This document shows, in pieces, positions 22,850 to 34,335 of a DNA stretch of 64,000 nt (position 1 is the first letter of the stretch; each line of letters starts with the position of its first letter). The stretch covers positions 360,248 to 424,247 of the forward strand of contig ML976689.1 in the NCBI GenBank assembly GCA_010015655.1. The letters are read 5' to 3'. The translations under genes were made by a program, and so were the position numbers. The notes under the pieces were generated by a model. That model saw nothing but the letters and a program-made list of their open reading frames with translations, did not search any database and had not been told where the DNA came from. The DNA comes from Bimuria novae-zelandiae CBS 107.79 (Eukaryota; Ascomycota; Dothideomycetes; Pleosporales; Didymosphaeriaceae).

Positions 22850-25800
22850 GGATACAGCATCGCTAGTGCGAAGTACAGGTACGACAAGCTCACTGCTATC
22901 CTGTATCAGGATCAGCGGCGCCTCGTATTTAAAGGATCTCTCCGCCTGGATTGTCCCTACCAAGACTTAGTTCGGAAGGAGATTTGCGTCAACCACGCCA
23001 ACTCTTATTAAATTACACTAATTACAGGCCCACATCTAAAACGCTATTATAAAGTACACCTAAACAAAGGATCGCTCGTGGTACCTAAATAAGATAATCT
23101 ATAAGGACTAGTACGCTAACTAAGATTTTAATATTACTAACGCCACCGTCAATACAGACAACCTTAACACTATAGTTATTAACTAGATAATATAGGTGGA
23201 AGAAGATAACATATTTAACCTATTTTTACTACTTAAGTTTAAGAAGTATTTCGAGAATTTCATCTATAATCTCTTTAACAGCATTAACTAGCGCATCTAA
23301 AAAGCACTTAAAAAGCTCTTTCGCTAGCAAGACATCTATATTAAGCAAGGTAATAGTAATAATCTCCTTAACTAATTCGCAGAACTCCTTACATTAACCG
23401 CCGTCCTAAAATAGCCCGCCAAGCATCTTAAGCTTATAAGGCTCTGCGAAGGCTTTAAGTGCCACCAGATCGCAGATAATAAAGAATAACAGCGGTAGTA
23501 GCGAGCTCCGCTAGGTAGAGGATCATTATTATTATTACAACCTGGATTTACGCCTGTGCAGAATAACTCTTATTTACTTACTAACCTCGCTAAGTTATAC
23601 ACGCCGGAGCAGAAGTATTTAGGTAATAAATACAACATCCTTAAGACAAAGATTAAGGTGTTCAACGACCTCTGCACTAAGGTTAAGATTAATAAGGATA
23701 AGTAGTACAAAATAGCACTCTCTATTATGCTTACTAGTCGAGCGCTTTAGTATTACTACGATTACATTACTCCCCAGGCGCTTACGCTTACTTATAATAT
23801 AATGCTTAACAAGCTACGCACGTACTTTAACACCACATAAGCTTACTAAATATACCTTTAGGAGTGGTATAGCACTACGCTTAAGAGCGTTATAACTACT
23901 AACCCTAAGAAAGACCCTATAGAGTGTCTTAAAATAGTTATTAGTAAGATAAACATGCTCTATTAGGCACTATTACAGGACTAGGGTAAGAGCTATAATT
24001 AGTATTTACTTACGTAATAGCTCCTTAGCGCATGTTATAGCATTAAAGTAACTACTATAGCTTGCTTAAAGCTAGCGACTATATTTAAAGGTGTCGCTGT
24101 AGATCTCCGCAACGTAGTTAGCATGTAGTTAAGCTATTATCCTAATAGCTAGTTTCTATCACGAGATGCAGATAAGTAGTATTACACTAATTACCGCTAC
24201 ATCCGTAATAATCGACAAGTTACAGGATTATTAGATAATAACTACTATAGCTACTACTATTAAGGTTAAGGCGGATCGCGCGGCAATTAATTTAATAATA
24301 ATAATTATTAGCTAAACTACTTAGGTAATTACTATAATAAGACATGCTTCATCTGCAAGCAGCCTAAGTACTAATTAACTTAATACTTAAAGAAGGAGCG
24401 CATAGAGCATTGCTAATACTATAACTAATATGCTTAAGATAATCCTAATGCCCTAAGCTATAAAGTATTTCTCGCCAGCTATAAAGCCATAGAGCTTAAA
24501 GATAGCGACGGCAGCAATAATAATACTAGTAATAATAACATTAAAGTATATTTTACTAACTAAGTCTACTTAACTACATCCTATAATAAGATTAACAGCA
24601 ACGCTATTGTCTCTAGCCTTAATAACGCTGCCGCACTTTATGCAATTACAGGCAATAATTCTTATATCTCTAATAAAGTAAATAAAGATACTTAACTCTT
24701 CTTATTTAATTCACGCTACGGCGTAGATATCTTTTAAGATATTATGCCTAACACTAGTGCAGCTAGTGTTTTAACTACTAATAAGACATAAGTAAAGGCG
24801 CTGCAGCTTATCTAACCGTTTATAGTTATTAATAAGTCTACCGCAGGACGTTATTAAATCTAATTTAGAGATAATCTAGAGTGTTTCTCCCTTAGCGACG
24901 TTAATGTCAGCACGCTATTTAGTACAATTACCTTTATAGTAATACTAACTAATACACTATTTCTACTCTGCTTAAATAATATAGATTATTATAGTATCTT
25001 CTTTAACAATCTCGACAATATGCTCGTTCAAGGTGGCAAAGAATTCCTAATTGTCTGTAAATTGGGACATCCATGGCTCCTGCTTAATAAATAAGAGACT
25101 GTTGTCCACTACTTAACTAAGACTAAGCTGCGCCAGCTTCACCAACGCTTTAGCCATCCTACTACTAGACAACTACACAAGATCCTTAGTAAAGCAGGCC
25201 ATAAAGACATTAATAAGGACATTATTAATTGCATTAATAAGTACTGTTACTAGTGTTAAATCTATAGCAAAGCACCTGGCCGTTTCTACTTTACTATTCG
25301 CGATAACATGGACTTTAACTTATGCGTTATTATTAATATAATATATATTAATTAGAAACTAGTGCTCCACGCAGTTAATAAAGCTATAGCTTTTTAAGCT
25401 GCTTAATTTATGCTAAATATCTAGGCAAACACTACTTAGGATCTCCTTCGCGCTATGTAGATTAACATGTACGTTAGTCCTCCTAACGTTATTAAGATAG
25501 ATGCTGGCAAGAACTTTATTACTAACGAGTTTATTAATAACGCCACGTTACTTATAATTGAGGTTAAGGAAGTCCTAGTAGAGGCATATTATTTAATTAG
25601 CAAGGTTAAGCGCTATTATGCTCTTATCCGCCGTGCTTATAGGGTAATCTCTGTAAACGTTGGACGCATAACCGCTCCTAAACATATCTTATAGATGGCT
25701 ATCAAGACTATTAATAACACTATAGGTCCTAACGGACTTGTCCTAACTCTTCTTGTCTTTAGAGCATATCTTCGCCTGTTAAAGAAATTACTACTATCGC

Positions 25801-27890
25801 TATCTATTACCGCCTGCGGCGCTATAGTGCGTAAAGTAATAGCTAAAGTGCGTAAGATTAAGGTAAAGCGCTAAGTTAATAAGGCTCTTGTAACTTATAA
25901 TAGTTTTAACGCAACTAATGTCTTACTATTACCTATTTTAAGTAGCGTTAAGGTCTGGCGAGAGAACTATAGATAGTCTAGCCCGCATTAGATAATCGCC
26001 CTTTACGTTAATAAGTAATCCGTGGTTATTAAAATTAATAATAAATAAGTCACCTTTCGCATCACCGCAGTGCGCCCGTATCATGTAGATAATATAACTA
26101 TTATTACCCCTCCCGCAGAGGACAAGGACAATAGTGGCTCTAACGATAATTTTACTCCTATTATAGAGGAGCCCGCGCCTAAGCGTAAGCGCAGTAGGCT
26201 AAAAGGCTTAAGGAATAAGCTAAAACTTAATAAAGTTATAACTACTATAGTTAACCTTAATTAACGTGAGCGTGATAATCTTGTCCTGGCTAAAAAGCTA
26301 CAAGTAGTTGGCAAGATTATAACACTAGGGCAACTATTTAAAGCATCTATAAAGGCAGAGATTAACGCCCTTATAACATAAAATATCTTTCGCTTTAAGA
26401 AGTATAGTCCTTACTATTATAATAAGGTCCGCATCTTTAAGTCACGTATTATTAATAAAGTTAAGGGTAAGACTACTAATTGCCTATATAAAAAGTCCCG
26501 TCTTGTTATCTAAGGATACGCTAATAACGATAAGAAGCTTGTCCTAACATAGTCTCCTACCATCCAGCGTACAAGCCAGCGTGTGATTATTGCTCTAGCA
26601 CCATCACTGTTAAAGCTAGGCATGTACCTCTGGCTCCGTGACATTACTCAGGCCTATACGCAATCGGATGATCCACTCTAGCGTACTATTATGGCTAACA
26701 TACTAGCCCAGCTTAAGGAAAGTTATCTAATAAACATAGTTATAGTTATTATTAAGCTACTATATAGCATTGCTGAAGCAGGTGCCTATTAGTGATTAAC
26801 GTATAATAAACACCACACTAAGACTCTCTATATAGTAACATCTACTTATAATCCATGCCTACTTATTAGTAAGGCTAGTAGTAAGTGCTTTAGTATTATT
26901 AGCATGCAAACTAACGACACGCTTAGTCTATTTAATAAAGCTTTTGCAGACCTTAAGGACTAAGAGCTACGTTTTAAGGCTAAGCCTAAGTAGTTTCTCT
27001 TACTAAACGCGTAAATCGACTTTAACGGCTATATTATTAAGCTTAATAATAATAATCGCGCTATTACTTTACGCCAGAAGAAGTAAGGCGAGAAGCTAAA
27101 AATAGCTAATAATAAGTAATTATATATTTAATAGCGCGCTTGAGGTGCTTACATTACAATAATTTATTAACCTAAGGCGAGCTTCGACCTCGCCGCTGCA
27201 GCCTAAGCGAGTAAGCCTATAAAAGAAGAAATTGCTAAATTAAATAAGCGTATTATCTAGTAAAAGGAGAATATTACTCGCGGCCTTAACTTTATCCTAC
27301 TAGACTTAAGTAACTTAAAGCTATACGCCTTTGTTAACGTATTATTTACTAATAATAAGGACATATTATTATAAATAGGCTTTGTAATTACGCTTAGTAA
27401 TAAGACTAAAGATAGCGATCGTAACTTTAAGTTTATTAGTAATATTATCTACTAGTTATTTATTAAGTGTAAGCGCGTTACTCGCAGCGTCCTTGCATTT
27501 AAGATCTACGCGATAGCCTATAGAGTTAATATTATAATTATAATTAGTGGTATAATTAACATAATTATATAGTAACTTAACCTCCTTAATATCTCTATCG
27601 TCGTGTGCACTGACTTACGCTCCTTATATAATTACCTTATTAAGCTTAGCACCACTAAGGAGAAGCGCCTTATAATTAATATTATAGCTTTACGTGAGGC
27701 CTATAAGCGCAATAATCTTATAGACATCCGCTAGATTAATAGACGTGACAATCTAACAGACTTAATAACTAAGGCCGGCTCTAACTTAGCTATAGAGCAT
27801 TTTATTAATTATAACTAGCTTGAGCTTCGCGTGCAAGGCTGGGTCAATCGTGTTAAAATTAACACCCTAGAGTATAATTACGATAGTAAG
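22850..27890 (+). pseudogene. Copia gag-pol relic, RIP-inactivated
   Basis: Recognisable segments in order: a gag-type region; a zinc knuckle near 24345 (CFICKQPKY then further His and Cys codons); a GAG-pre-integrase HHCC region near 25140-25260; an integrase catalytic region near 25300-25900, including an uninterrupted stretch of 75 codons at 25467-25694; reverse transcriptase from about 26550 with DITQAYTQSDDP; and an RNase H end near 27440-27870. Stops, almost all TAA or TAG, occur every few dozen codons. Codons containing CA are nearly absent. The relic is inactive; similar inactivated copies are expected elsewhere in the genome. Confidence 0.85.
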
Positions 27891-27989
27891 AAGTAGTAAG
27901 TCTATAAAAGGAGCAGCGAGATAGGCACTAAGAGGACGCGCACTAGCGCTAGTCTAGTTAAAAAACTAGTAACTATTATAGATTGTGTT

Positions 27990-28445
27990 TTATTGCAGAT
28001 TTGAGCGTTCTGGGCTGAACTTGTAACAGGAACAATCGCTCGTCGACACGAGAACCCTTGGCCAGTCAAGACAGGATTCGAGATCATCCGAAAACCGACA
28101 CTCATCCGTATCGGACCAATTTCGGATCTATCAGACCGATGGGGAACTACGAATCCGATTCGGACCTATTTCGGATCCATCAGACCGACGGTCAACCTAT
28201 GGCAGTTATGTGCTAGCTAGCCATCTGGGAAGAGGTGTATTTAGAGGAGCTTGGGGCTTTTGTAGTTCAGTACCTTTTCCGTATCCTTTCGTACCAGGCC
28301 TATAGGCACTTAATTCATTCGAGGCTACATTCTTATACACGCACTCCCACATGCCTCTGCTAGGAGATACGCCAACATCGATCCTTTGAGTGACCTGCGC
28401 CGATACAGAACTGGCCACATGTAGCATAAAAGAAAAGATAGCCAG
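27990..28445. other. Non-AT-rich segment inside the Copia element, before the 3' LTR
   Basis: Composition changes abruptly to normal GC with CA/TG dinucleotides retained, unlike the RIP-mutated coding region just upstream. It contains a near-duplicate of a roughly 27-bp block (CGGACC.ATTTCGGAT.. at about 28112 and 28161). A minus-strand frame ends at 28206. It starts at an ATG inside the segment, or at a TTG inside the LTR, and begins with a signal-like stretch (LAIFSFMLHVASSVSAQ). The segment lies inside the element because the polypurine tract and LTR follow it. Confidence 0.6.
28206..28427 (-). CDS. Possible small secreted protein frame carried in the Copia element
   Basis: From the ATG near 28427 the frame encodes about 73 residues: a hydrophobic start, an SVSAQ-like cleavage region, and a polar body with one cysteine. 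An open extension to 28457 by a non-ATG codon would lengthen the signal-like region to MKPT-type form if that codon were ATG, but it lies in LTR sequence. I do not recognise the protein. It could be chance; its interest is that it sits in a segment spared from RIP. Confidence 0.25.
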   Translation of the reverse strand: MLHVASSVSAQVTQRIDVGVSPSRGMWECVYKNVASNELSAYRPGTKGYGKGTELQKPQAPLNTPLPRWLAST

Positions 28446-28687
28446 TGTTGGCTTCAAACCTGCGCAACACTGCTATAGCTTTTACTACTATATAGTTTAC
28501 CTATAGTTTATTGCGCAGTTTGCCTGTGGTTTATTACGCTAGTCCTGATTGGGCTAGCAGGGGACAAACCACGCTCGATAAATACTTCTTATAATAGCCC
28601 ACCACAATAGATCTGTAATTAAGAATTAAATCAATACCACATCGTTGCAACGAAGTCTTGATCCAATAGCCTATTGCCGTATTAACA
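28446..28687 (+). repeat. 3' LTR of the Copia element
   Basis: 242 bp, starts TGTTGGCTTC and ends TTAACA, followed by target duplication AGAGC. Confidence 0.92.
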
Positions 28688-28692
28688 AGAGC

Positions 28693-29110
28693 CTTATAAG
28701 AGAGGATCTATTTTATTATATAGTTAATAAAGGAGATGTTCTCTAAAGATAATATCTCTTACACGAATTATTTTATTTTTATAAGCTTAGCTTCTCGCCT
28801 TAAGCATACAGATTTAGTAGATATTTAATAAGTTATAACTAACTAGGTATCTTACTAAAGCTTAAAGACTAAGCTTATCTATTTATAGTATCTACTTGCG
28901 CAGTGCGTACGCTTAGTAGCTATAAATACGTAGGTAAGTAATTAATAGCTTCTTATTATAGGTAATTTTAAATAGTGTTTTCTAGCTAAGTAATCGCGTA
29001 GGTGTACAATTAAGCAGGTATGTGTAAAAATAGCCCCGACTGCGGGTCACTCAATCTATTAACAGTACTAAGGCGAATCACCCTCCTCCCCATCTGGGGC
29101 CCCACGCACA
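28693..29110 (-). mobile_element. AT-rich retrotransposon remnant flanking the Copia insertion
   Basis: RIP-like AT-rich DNA. Minus-strand frames are rich in stops and only vaguely Copia-like. No ends can be defined. Composition returns to normal near 29110. Confidence 0.35.
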
Positions 29111-29129
29111 CGACGTGGCCGTACAAGGA

Positions 29130-29738
29130 TAAACTCTAGAACTACGTCCCTGGCGTGCGGCCAACTTTCACGCCGGATAACCCTACGGATGAGGCCTTCT
29201 CGCACCCCGCGTTCGCGCACGTCCCAAGGAGAGTCTTCATCAACACCATCGCGCGCTTCTCGCGCACCCTGCTGCTTGCCATGCACGCCGAGAACCTCGC
29301 CGGGCGCACCGCAGCCGCGGAGATGTTCCCCGCGACAGTCGCCCTCTAGCGCGGCTTCAAAGCGGCGCACGTCCCGCATCCCATCTTCACGGACCGGCAC
29401 TGGCCGGCGTCCTACGCTGGTGCCATCTTCGATACTTCAAACACCGTGAATGAGACGACTGGCCAGCCGAAAGAGAGGGTGGAGGAGGGTGGAACGAGCA
29501 GGCGGACTCGGTGTACGCGCATGATCGGGAGGCGAACTTTGGAGGGTGGAGCTGGTATTTTAGCAGTAGGTTTGTGGCGAGGCTGTATAGGCGGTGGGTG
29601 GGGTGGGAGGTGGAGATTGAGGATGGGGGGGAGGTTGTGAGGGGGGATGGAGAGGGGGAGTGGGGGAGGATGTGTGTGCCGGGGATGATGCTGCATCCGG
29701 TGAAGGGGATGAGGAGGGAGAAGGAAAAGAGTGAGTGA
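29130..29738 (+). pseudogene. 3' fragment of a DUF3405-like fungal gene
   Basis: I recognise the C-terminal half of a fungal DUF3405-type protein of unknown function. One frame reads YVPGVRPTFTPDNP through HPAFAHVPRRVFINTIARFS and AAEMFPATVAL to an in-frame TAG at 29347-29349, then continues RGFKAAHVPHPIFTDRHWP. Near 29480 the coherent reading moves to another frame (WNEQADSVYAHDREANFGGW...) that ends at 29738. The N-terminal half is missing, apparently replaced by the repeat tract on the left. The right part is extremely G-rich on the plus strand. The gene is tail-to-tail with the FMO gene. Confidence 0.6.
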
Positions 29739-29786
29739 GGGAAGGGAGTGGGTGGTGGCTTTCGGGCTATCGTTTTTATTATAGGG

Positions 29787-31380
29787 TTATATCAGCTTGC
29801 CTTCTTGTTTGGCGCGTGCCTTCATGGCGTCTGAGTAAATGAAGCCTACTTCTTCTAAGGTTCGGACGGTGAACCGCTTTTCGCCGAGTGCTCCGAAGGC
29901 TGCTCTGATCTTGGGGAAGTTCTCGCGGCACCAGAACTCCCATGCGCCCCATACCGGTGGGATCTTGCCTTTGCCTTCGTTCACCAAACCCTCTCTCGGT
30001 TCAGCACTCATCGCCCAATGCGATAGCTCGTTGATGTAGTTGCCGTCCTTGGAGAATGGGAGGAGATGGAAGTCGCGTCCATCACCCATCTCTTCGATGA
30101 CGTTCCGTTCCCAGCGCTGCATGTCGTGCAGCGGGGGCAAATTCAAGCGCCCAGCGTATACCCTCGCGAGCACCGCAGATTGTGCCTCCGCAATTGGAAA
30201 CGGAATGACCCGTTGAGGCAGCGCGAGGAACGACAATGTCGGCCTCGGCGCGTAAAACAAATGCTGGTACGTATACTGCACCCTCCCACCATCTCCAATC
30301 ACCCCCGGCCTCACACCCTCCAAAAACGGCAGCGAGTAGAAATACCCCGTGGCGAACACCACGGCGTCGATGCCCTCTTCCACCGTCTCGTCTTCGAACT
30401 CCACGCCGCGGGTTTCTACCAGAAACTTTGCGATGGGCGGGAGCTCGCGCTTCACGGGGGAGGCAGAGACGTTGAACATGGAAGACGACTTGCTGGACCA
30501 GAGTAATGGGCGTTGCGAGAACTGCGCGATCTGCGTCGAGATGTCGGAGCCAGAAGCGGAGTTACCGACTACGACTACTTTCTTGCCGGTAAAGTCTTCG
30601 GGGGCGCGGTAGTATTTCGCGTGCGAGATCAGGCCAGGGTGCCGGGCGTTCCAGGCCTCGATGCCCGCAATTTCGGGTAAGTAGGGAACGATGAAGTGCC
30701 CGTTTGCGACGATGACGGCGTCGTAGCACTCTTCTTTGCGGGCGTTGGAGCGCAGGTCGCGCGTGAGGACGTTCCAGCGGGCGTTGGAGCGCAGGTCGCG
30801 CGTGAGGACGTTCCAGCGGCCGGAGATGGCGTCGTCGGATGGTGAGACGTTGAGGACTTGGGTTTCGTAGTGGATGAGGTCTTGGACGTCGGCGCCGTAG
30901 TCTTGGATGTACTTTAGCACTGTGGAGTGTTTGGGGAATAGTTGGGCGTCTTGCGGCCAGTCGAGGTCTTGGAAGCCCATGAGGCCGCGCGGGATGTTTG
31001 TTTCTAGTCTGTCGTAGATGGGTGAGAGGAAGGAGGGTTCTTTGCGGTCGCCGGTTTTCTCTCCATCTTTTGTTCTTTGGGAAGGGAGCCATGTAGGATC
31101 TTGGTTCTTGCCTCGCGGGTCTGTTTGGGGGATGGTGAAGAGGTCTTCATCTCGCTGGTCTTTGGTGTAGTTCCAGATACCCCCGCTTCGATTTCGTTGT
31201 TCGAAAAGAACGATTCTATCAAAAGCTTTCTCCGCTCGAAGGTATCTGATACGGTCAGGACGAGGGCATGTACAAAAAGGATCGAGCATACTTCGCAGCC
31301 ACGAGACCTGAGGGTCCCGCTCCTATAATAGCGATGGTGCGTGCTCTGAGAGAAATCGTATTTACGTCTATCGAACCCAT
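29787..31380 (-). CDS. Flavin-containing monooxygenase (FMO-type, NADPH-dependent)
   Basis: FAD/NADPH enzyme that oxygenates nitrogen, sulfur or ketone substrates; the substrate is unknown. Exons 31380-31292 and 31245-29787 are joined by a 46-nt intron (GTATGC...CAG). This places the FAD motif GAGPSG (residues 20-25) on a short first exon and gives 515 residues. Other motifs are FEQRNRSGGIWNY, HPGLISHAKYYRAPEDFTGK (FMO signature region), NADPH motif GNSASG (257-262) and DAVVFATGY. An exact 39-bp tandem duplication (30742-30819) repeats WNVLTRDLRSNAR in frame at 174-186 and 187-199. This lies in the region between the two nucleotide folds and may affect folding. The gene is divergent from the PBP2-like gene. 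It might belong to an accessory pathway with the UbiA and EthD genes. Confidence 0.88.
30742..30819. repeat. 39-bp exact tandem duplication inside the FMO gene
   Basis: Two adjacent copies, 30742-30780 and 30781-30819, appear identical base for base. The period is 13 codons, so the reading frame is kept. Confidence 0.9.
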
Positions 31381-31764
31381 GACAATGTTGATTGCGACCG
31401 AATGAATGAATAAAAGTTAGACCAAAGTCGCTAGGGTTTCGGACACGTGTTAATCAGGGTCTATCACGAAATTCAGAATTGTGGTGTGATACAGACGCAG
31501 CGAAGATCCGATGGTGGGAGGTTTGCGCCACACCTGTGGCTAGTGGATTGATGACGCAATGACGAAATATGTACCTGACGCGAGTTCCATCGCACCTATA
31601 AGCTTCTCCACGAGTGTACTCCTTTTCCTGCGTAAATTGCAATTCTTCTGTAGCCTGCGACTTCGGAACTGTCAAATTGTGCCGCGCATTGAGCAAGATC
31701 CCGCTCCTCCCACCTTACACCGTTCAATTCTTCCATTACGGTGACCAGACACTTCCTCCAAGCC
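31381..31764. promoter_or_regulatory. Shared divergent promoter region of FMO and PBP2-like genes
   Basis: 384 bp between head-to-head start codons with normal composition. It probably holds both promoters. No specific operator can be assigned. Confidence 0.45.
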
Positions 31765-32805
31765 ATGCTGGCTTCGCGCGTACGAGCCATCGCACCCTTT
31801 TCCCGCCAATACCGAAGCTTCTCCACACGTACATCGACAATGGCGCCTCTGCGGATAGGCTTTGTACCCGAACACTTCTCCACGCCGCTCGAATTCGCGA
31901 AGAAACACTACGGCCTCGATGCGCGGCTGCTCCCTTTCCCTTCCGGCACGGGACACATGGTCACGGCGCTACAAGATGATGAGATTGACGTCGGCGTTGG
32001 TCTTACAGAGGGCTGGATAGCTGCGTTGGGAAATGCGCAACAAGCACAGAAAGACGCGGGCTTCAGGCTCGTGGGAACCTATGTGGAGACGCCGCTGTGT
32101 TGGGCCATATCAACTGGTGCAGCACGGGATGAGCTGAGGAGTGTGCAAGATCTAAAGGGCAAGAAAGTCGGAGTATCAAGAATCGGAAGTGGGAGCTATG
32201 TCATGAGCTTCGTCCTGGCCGACCAGCAAGGCTGGTTAGATGCACAAGCTTCCGGGCCGCCGTTCCCTGTCGAACCGCTCAATACGTTTGCAAACCTTCG
32301 AGAGGGGGTGAACAATGGGACGGCCGACTTCTTCATGTGGGAGCACTTTACGTCGAAGCGATACTACGACAACGGAGAGATCAAGCGCATCGGCGACATC
32401 TATACACCGTGGTCGTCGTGGAAGATCGTAGCACAGAATCATTTATTGAACCCAAAAAATTGGTCGCATGGAGACCACGCTTCGCATCCTGCCGTGAAAG
32501 AGGAGCTCGAAGACGCGCTACAAAGGATCAACAGAGGCATAAAGCACTTTGAGCAGAACCATGAGGAAGCAGTCGAGTATATCAGCACCAAACTCGACTA
32601 CTCGGAAGAGGATGCGAGGGAGTGGCTCAAGACAGTGCGCTTTCCGCAAGATGTACGGGGCGTAGACGAAGCCGTGGTGCAGAAAACGGTAGGCATACTG
32701 CAGAAGGCTGGTGTTCTTGGCGAAGCGAGCGAGCAGGACATGATTGGCCTGGAGAGGTCGCCGTGGTGTACTCAGTCTAATGCAAGAGTTTGCGAATCAC
32801 CGTGA
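31765..32805 (+). CDS. Type 2 periplasmic-binding-fold protein (NMT1/Ca3427-like)
   Basis: 346 residues from the ATG at 31765; no ATG occurs further upstream in the frame. The first 30 residues (MLASRVRAIAPFSRQYRSFSTRT) are basic, serine-rich and lack acids, like a mitochondrial targeting peptide, with a second Met at the start of the domain (MAPLRIGFVPEHF). The body follows the bacterial-type substrate-binding fold: LLPFPSGTGHMVTALQDDEI, VGVGLTEGWIAALG, GKKVGVSRIGSGSYVMS, ADFFMWEHFTSKRYY. Fungal relatives of this fold (Candida Ca3427 type) are known, but their ligand is uncertain to me. It is probably a soluble binding protein or an enzyme related to thiamine-precursor synthases. The frame is intact, with no intron seen. 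Confidence 0.8.
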   Translation: MLASRVRAIAPFSRQYRSFSTRTSTMAPLRIGFVPEHFSTPLEFAKKHYGLDARLLPFPSGTGHMVTALQDDEIDVGVGLTEGWIAALGNAQQAQKDAGFRLVGTYVETPLCWAISTGAARDELRSVQDLKGKKVGVSRIGSGSYVMSFVLADQQGWLDAQASGPPFPVEPLNTFANLREGVNNGTADFFMWEHFTSKRYYDNGEIKRIGDIYTPWSSWKIVAQNHLLNPKNWSHGDHASHPAVKEELEDALQRINRGIKHFEQNHEEAVEYISTKLDYSEEDAREWLKTVRFPQDVRGVDEAVVQKTVGILQKAGVLGEASEQDMIGLERSPWCTQSNARVCESP

Positions 32806-33109
32806 AGAGCGTATGCTCGGTGTGGTTGTTAAGCGTTCATACCACACTGAGGTTTTGTGGGCAGTTTGCGCGTCGTAGCGTTTCTTAGGCGTCAAGATGA
32901 ACTACAGCTTTGCTAACATTTTGCTAAAATGCATTCAATTACCTCTCTTCACATATGCACGCCCTCATGGCAACCGGTTCCCAAGGAAAGTAATGAGGAA
33001 AGGAAAGACAAAAGATCGCTCACTTGTACCTTGCCAGAAAGGGCAAAGCATACAATGCCACCAACCAGCCGTTGTATAACACGAACGTAGTCCTGTCGTT
33101 CTCCACCGT
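32806..33109. other. Short intergenic region, convergent genes
   Basis: About 300 bp between the convergent PBP2-like and UbiA-like genes. Nothing beyond 3' flanks is seen. Confidence 0.5.
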
Positions 33110-33985
33110 TCACATAGTAAGCAGTCTTATCGTGACGACGACTCCTAGAGCTCCAACAACACAGGACCCGACGATGCCGACGTCCCAATACAGTGGAAGT
33201 AGAACACTCCACGCAAATAGCGGGGTTACAATCGTCCAACGAGCCACGCCATCCCCTAGGAGAAGTGGGATTGTTCGGCGGCCGGTAGCTGCATCGCCAA
33301 ATTGATCGTACATGTCTTGAATGTGTACGGTCGTGAATATTACGAGGCCGATCAGTGTCAGCCATATAAGAGTATCTCCGTCCAGAGAACACTTTTGAGC
33401 CACCGATAATGCTCCAGCTGCGAAGGAAGTGAAACCGTATGCGTTCAGGACGTTTCGAATGACAGCGCTTCTGTCTCCAAGTCGAAGGTCGTTGTAAAGG
33501 TAGCCCAGCAGAACAAGGAGCAGTGACTGCGCCATCCCACCACCAAGCACAAAGCTTGCGGTGACACTGATGGGGTACATCGCTATAGCTAGTACTTTGG
33601 CGTGCTGTACTGCCAGACGGTTTGACGGGAGTGGGCGCCAGGGTTTATTGGACTTATCTTCCTTGACTGAATGGGGAAGCTTCTGGTTGTTGACGTAAGG
33701 CGCCAGGCAATTGATCCAGGTCCAGAACAGCATAGCTAGTACTTGCTAGAGTAGGTTACAGACGTGTAACTGAAAATTGATTTCGGGCCGTGACAGTGCT
33801 CTCGCCGCATCGGTGGAAAGTGCGAAGGCGGTACTTGGGATGACCATCGTTTTAAGGTCGCTATATGTGAACAGCATGAGGGTATAAATGTGATAGCTGG
33901 TGTCCCTGAGTGTTGGTATGGGGAGCCGTGCTGCACGAGACCGGAAGGCATGACTTCTTCGATCCAACTCGAGCTTGGCCGGCAT
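33110..33985 (-). pseudogene. UbiA-type prenyltransferase-like membrane protein, one premature stop
   Basis: UbiA proteins transfer prenyl groups to aromatic or other acceptors within membranes. From the ATG at 33985 the frame encodes a typical fungal UbiA N-terminus (DTSYHIYTLMLFTYSDLKTMVIP), then a TAG at 33748-33746 (codon 80). It continues in the same frame as LFWTWINCLAPYVNNQ, KEDKSNKPWRPLPS, several hydrophobic helices and QDMYDQFGDAATGRRTIP (223-231, second Asp-rich motif). The end at codon 291 matches the family length. The first motif (NNQ...KEDKSNKP) lacks the usual Asp pair, so activity may differ. The stop is explained by CAG to TAG, a CpA to TpA change. A downstream start at 33733 would lose two helices. 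Confidence 0.75.
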
Positions 33986-34279
33986 AATCAAAAATCGGAA
34001 ATGTAGGGGTCAAATGTAAACTTGACATTGCTTTCGGTGATCATAATCTCAGGTTTATTTATGATGAATTGTACCAAGGTAACTCTTGTGCGACCATCAC
34101 CTCAGAGTCAATGAATACCCGAACACAACAGATGCGAAACATACACTGAGCGTTAATTGCGGCGTAAGATCCGGTCGGTCTAGATTCAGGAACTCTCGTA
34201 TTGTTTTGGTCCCGATGGAAGACTCCAGGTCTTATCCGTCCGCTGCTACGCCGCAATCCAAAATTCGCAGAGAACAGCG

Positions 34280-34335
<56 letters not shown>

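Larger units (their letters stand above)
22479..28687 (+). mobile_element. Complete but inactivated Ty1/Copia LTR retrotransposon (6.2 kb)
   Basis: Two 242-bp LTRs (22479-22720 and 28446-28687) bound the element, flanked by the perfect 5-bp target duplication AGAGC (22474-22478 and 28688-28692). The internal plus strand reads gag, integrase, reverse transcriptase, RNase H in Copia order but is crowded with TAA/TAG where CAA/CAG is expected, so it cannot encode an active polyprotein. A purine-rich tract (AAAAGAAAAGATAG) sits directly before the 3' LTR as a polypurine tract. The 3' LTR keeps TG...CA, while the 5' LTR shows TA...TA, consistent with transition mutation. Confidence 0.92.

Noticed and set aside
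25467..25694. 75-codon uninterrupted frame as an independent gene
   Set aside because: It lies in the integrase region of the RIP-mutated Copia element and reads as part of that relic.
30066..30506. 146-codon plus-strand open frame
   Set aside because: Antisense to the FMO gene, histidine/arginine-rich with no domain features.
33746..33748. TAG in the UbiA-like gene as part of a short intron
   Set aside because: The frame is identical on both sides, and the only GT...AG pairs around it are about 18-35 nt, too short for a fungal intron; a premature stop is simpler.
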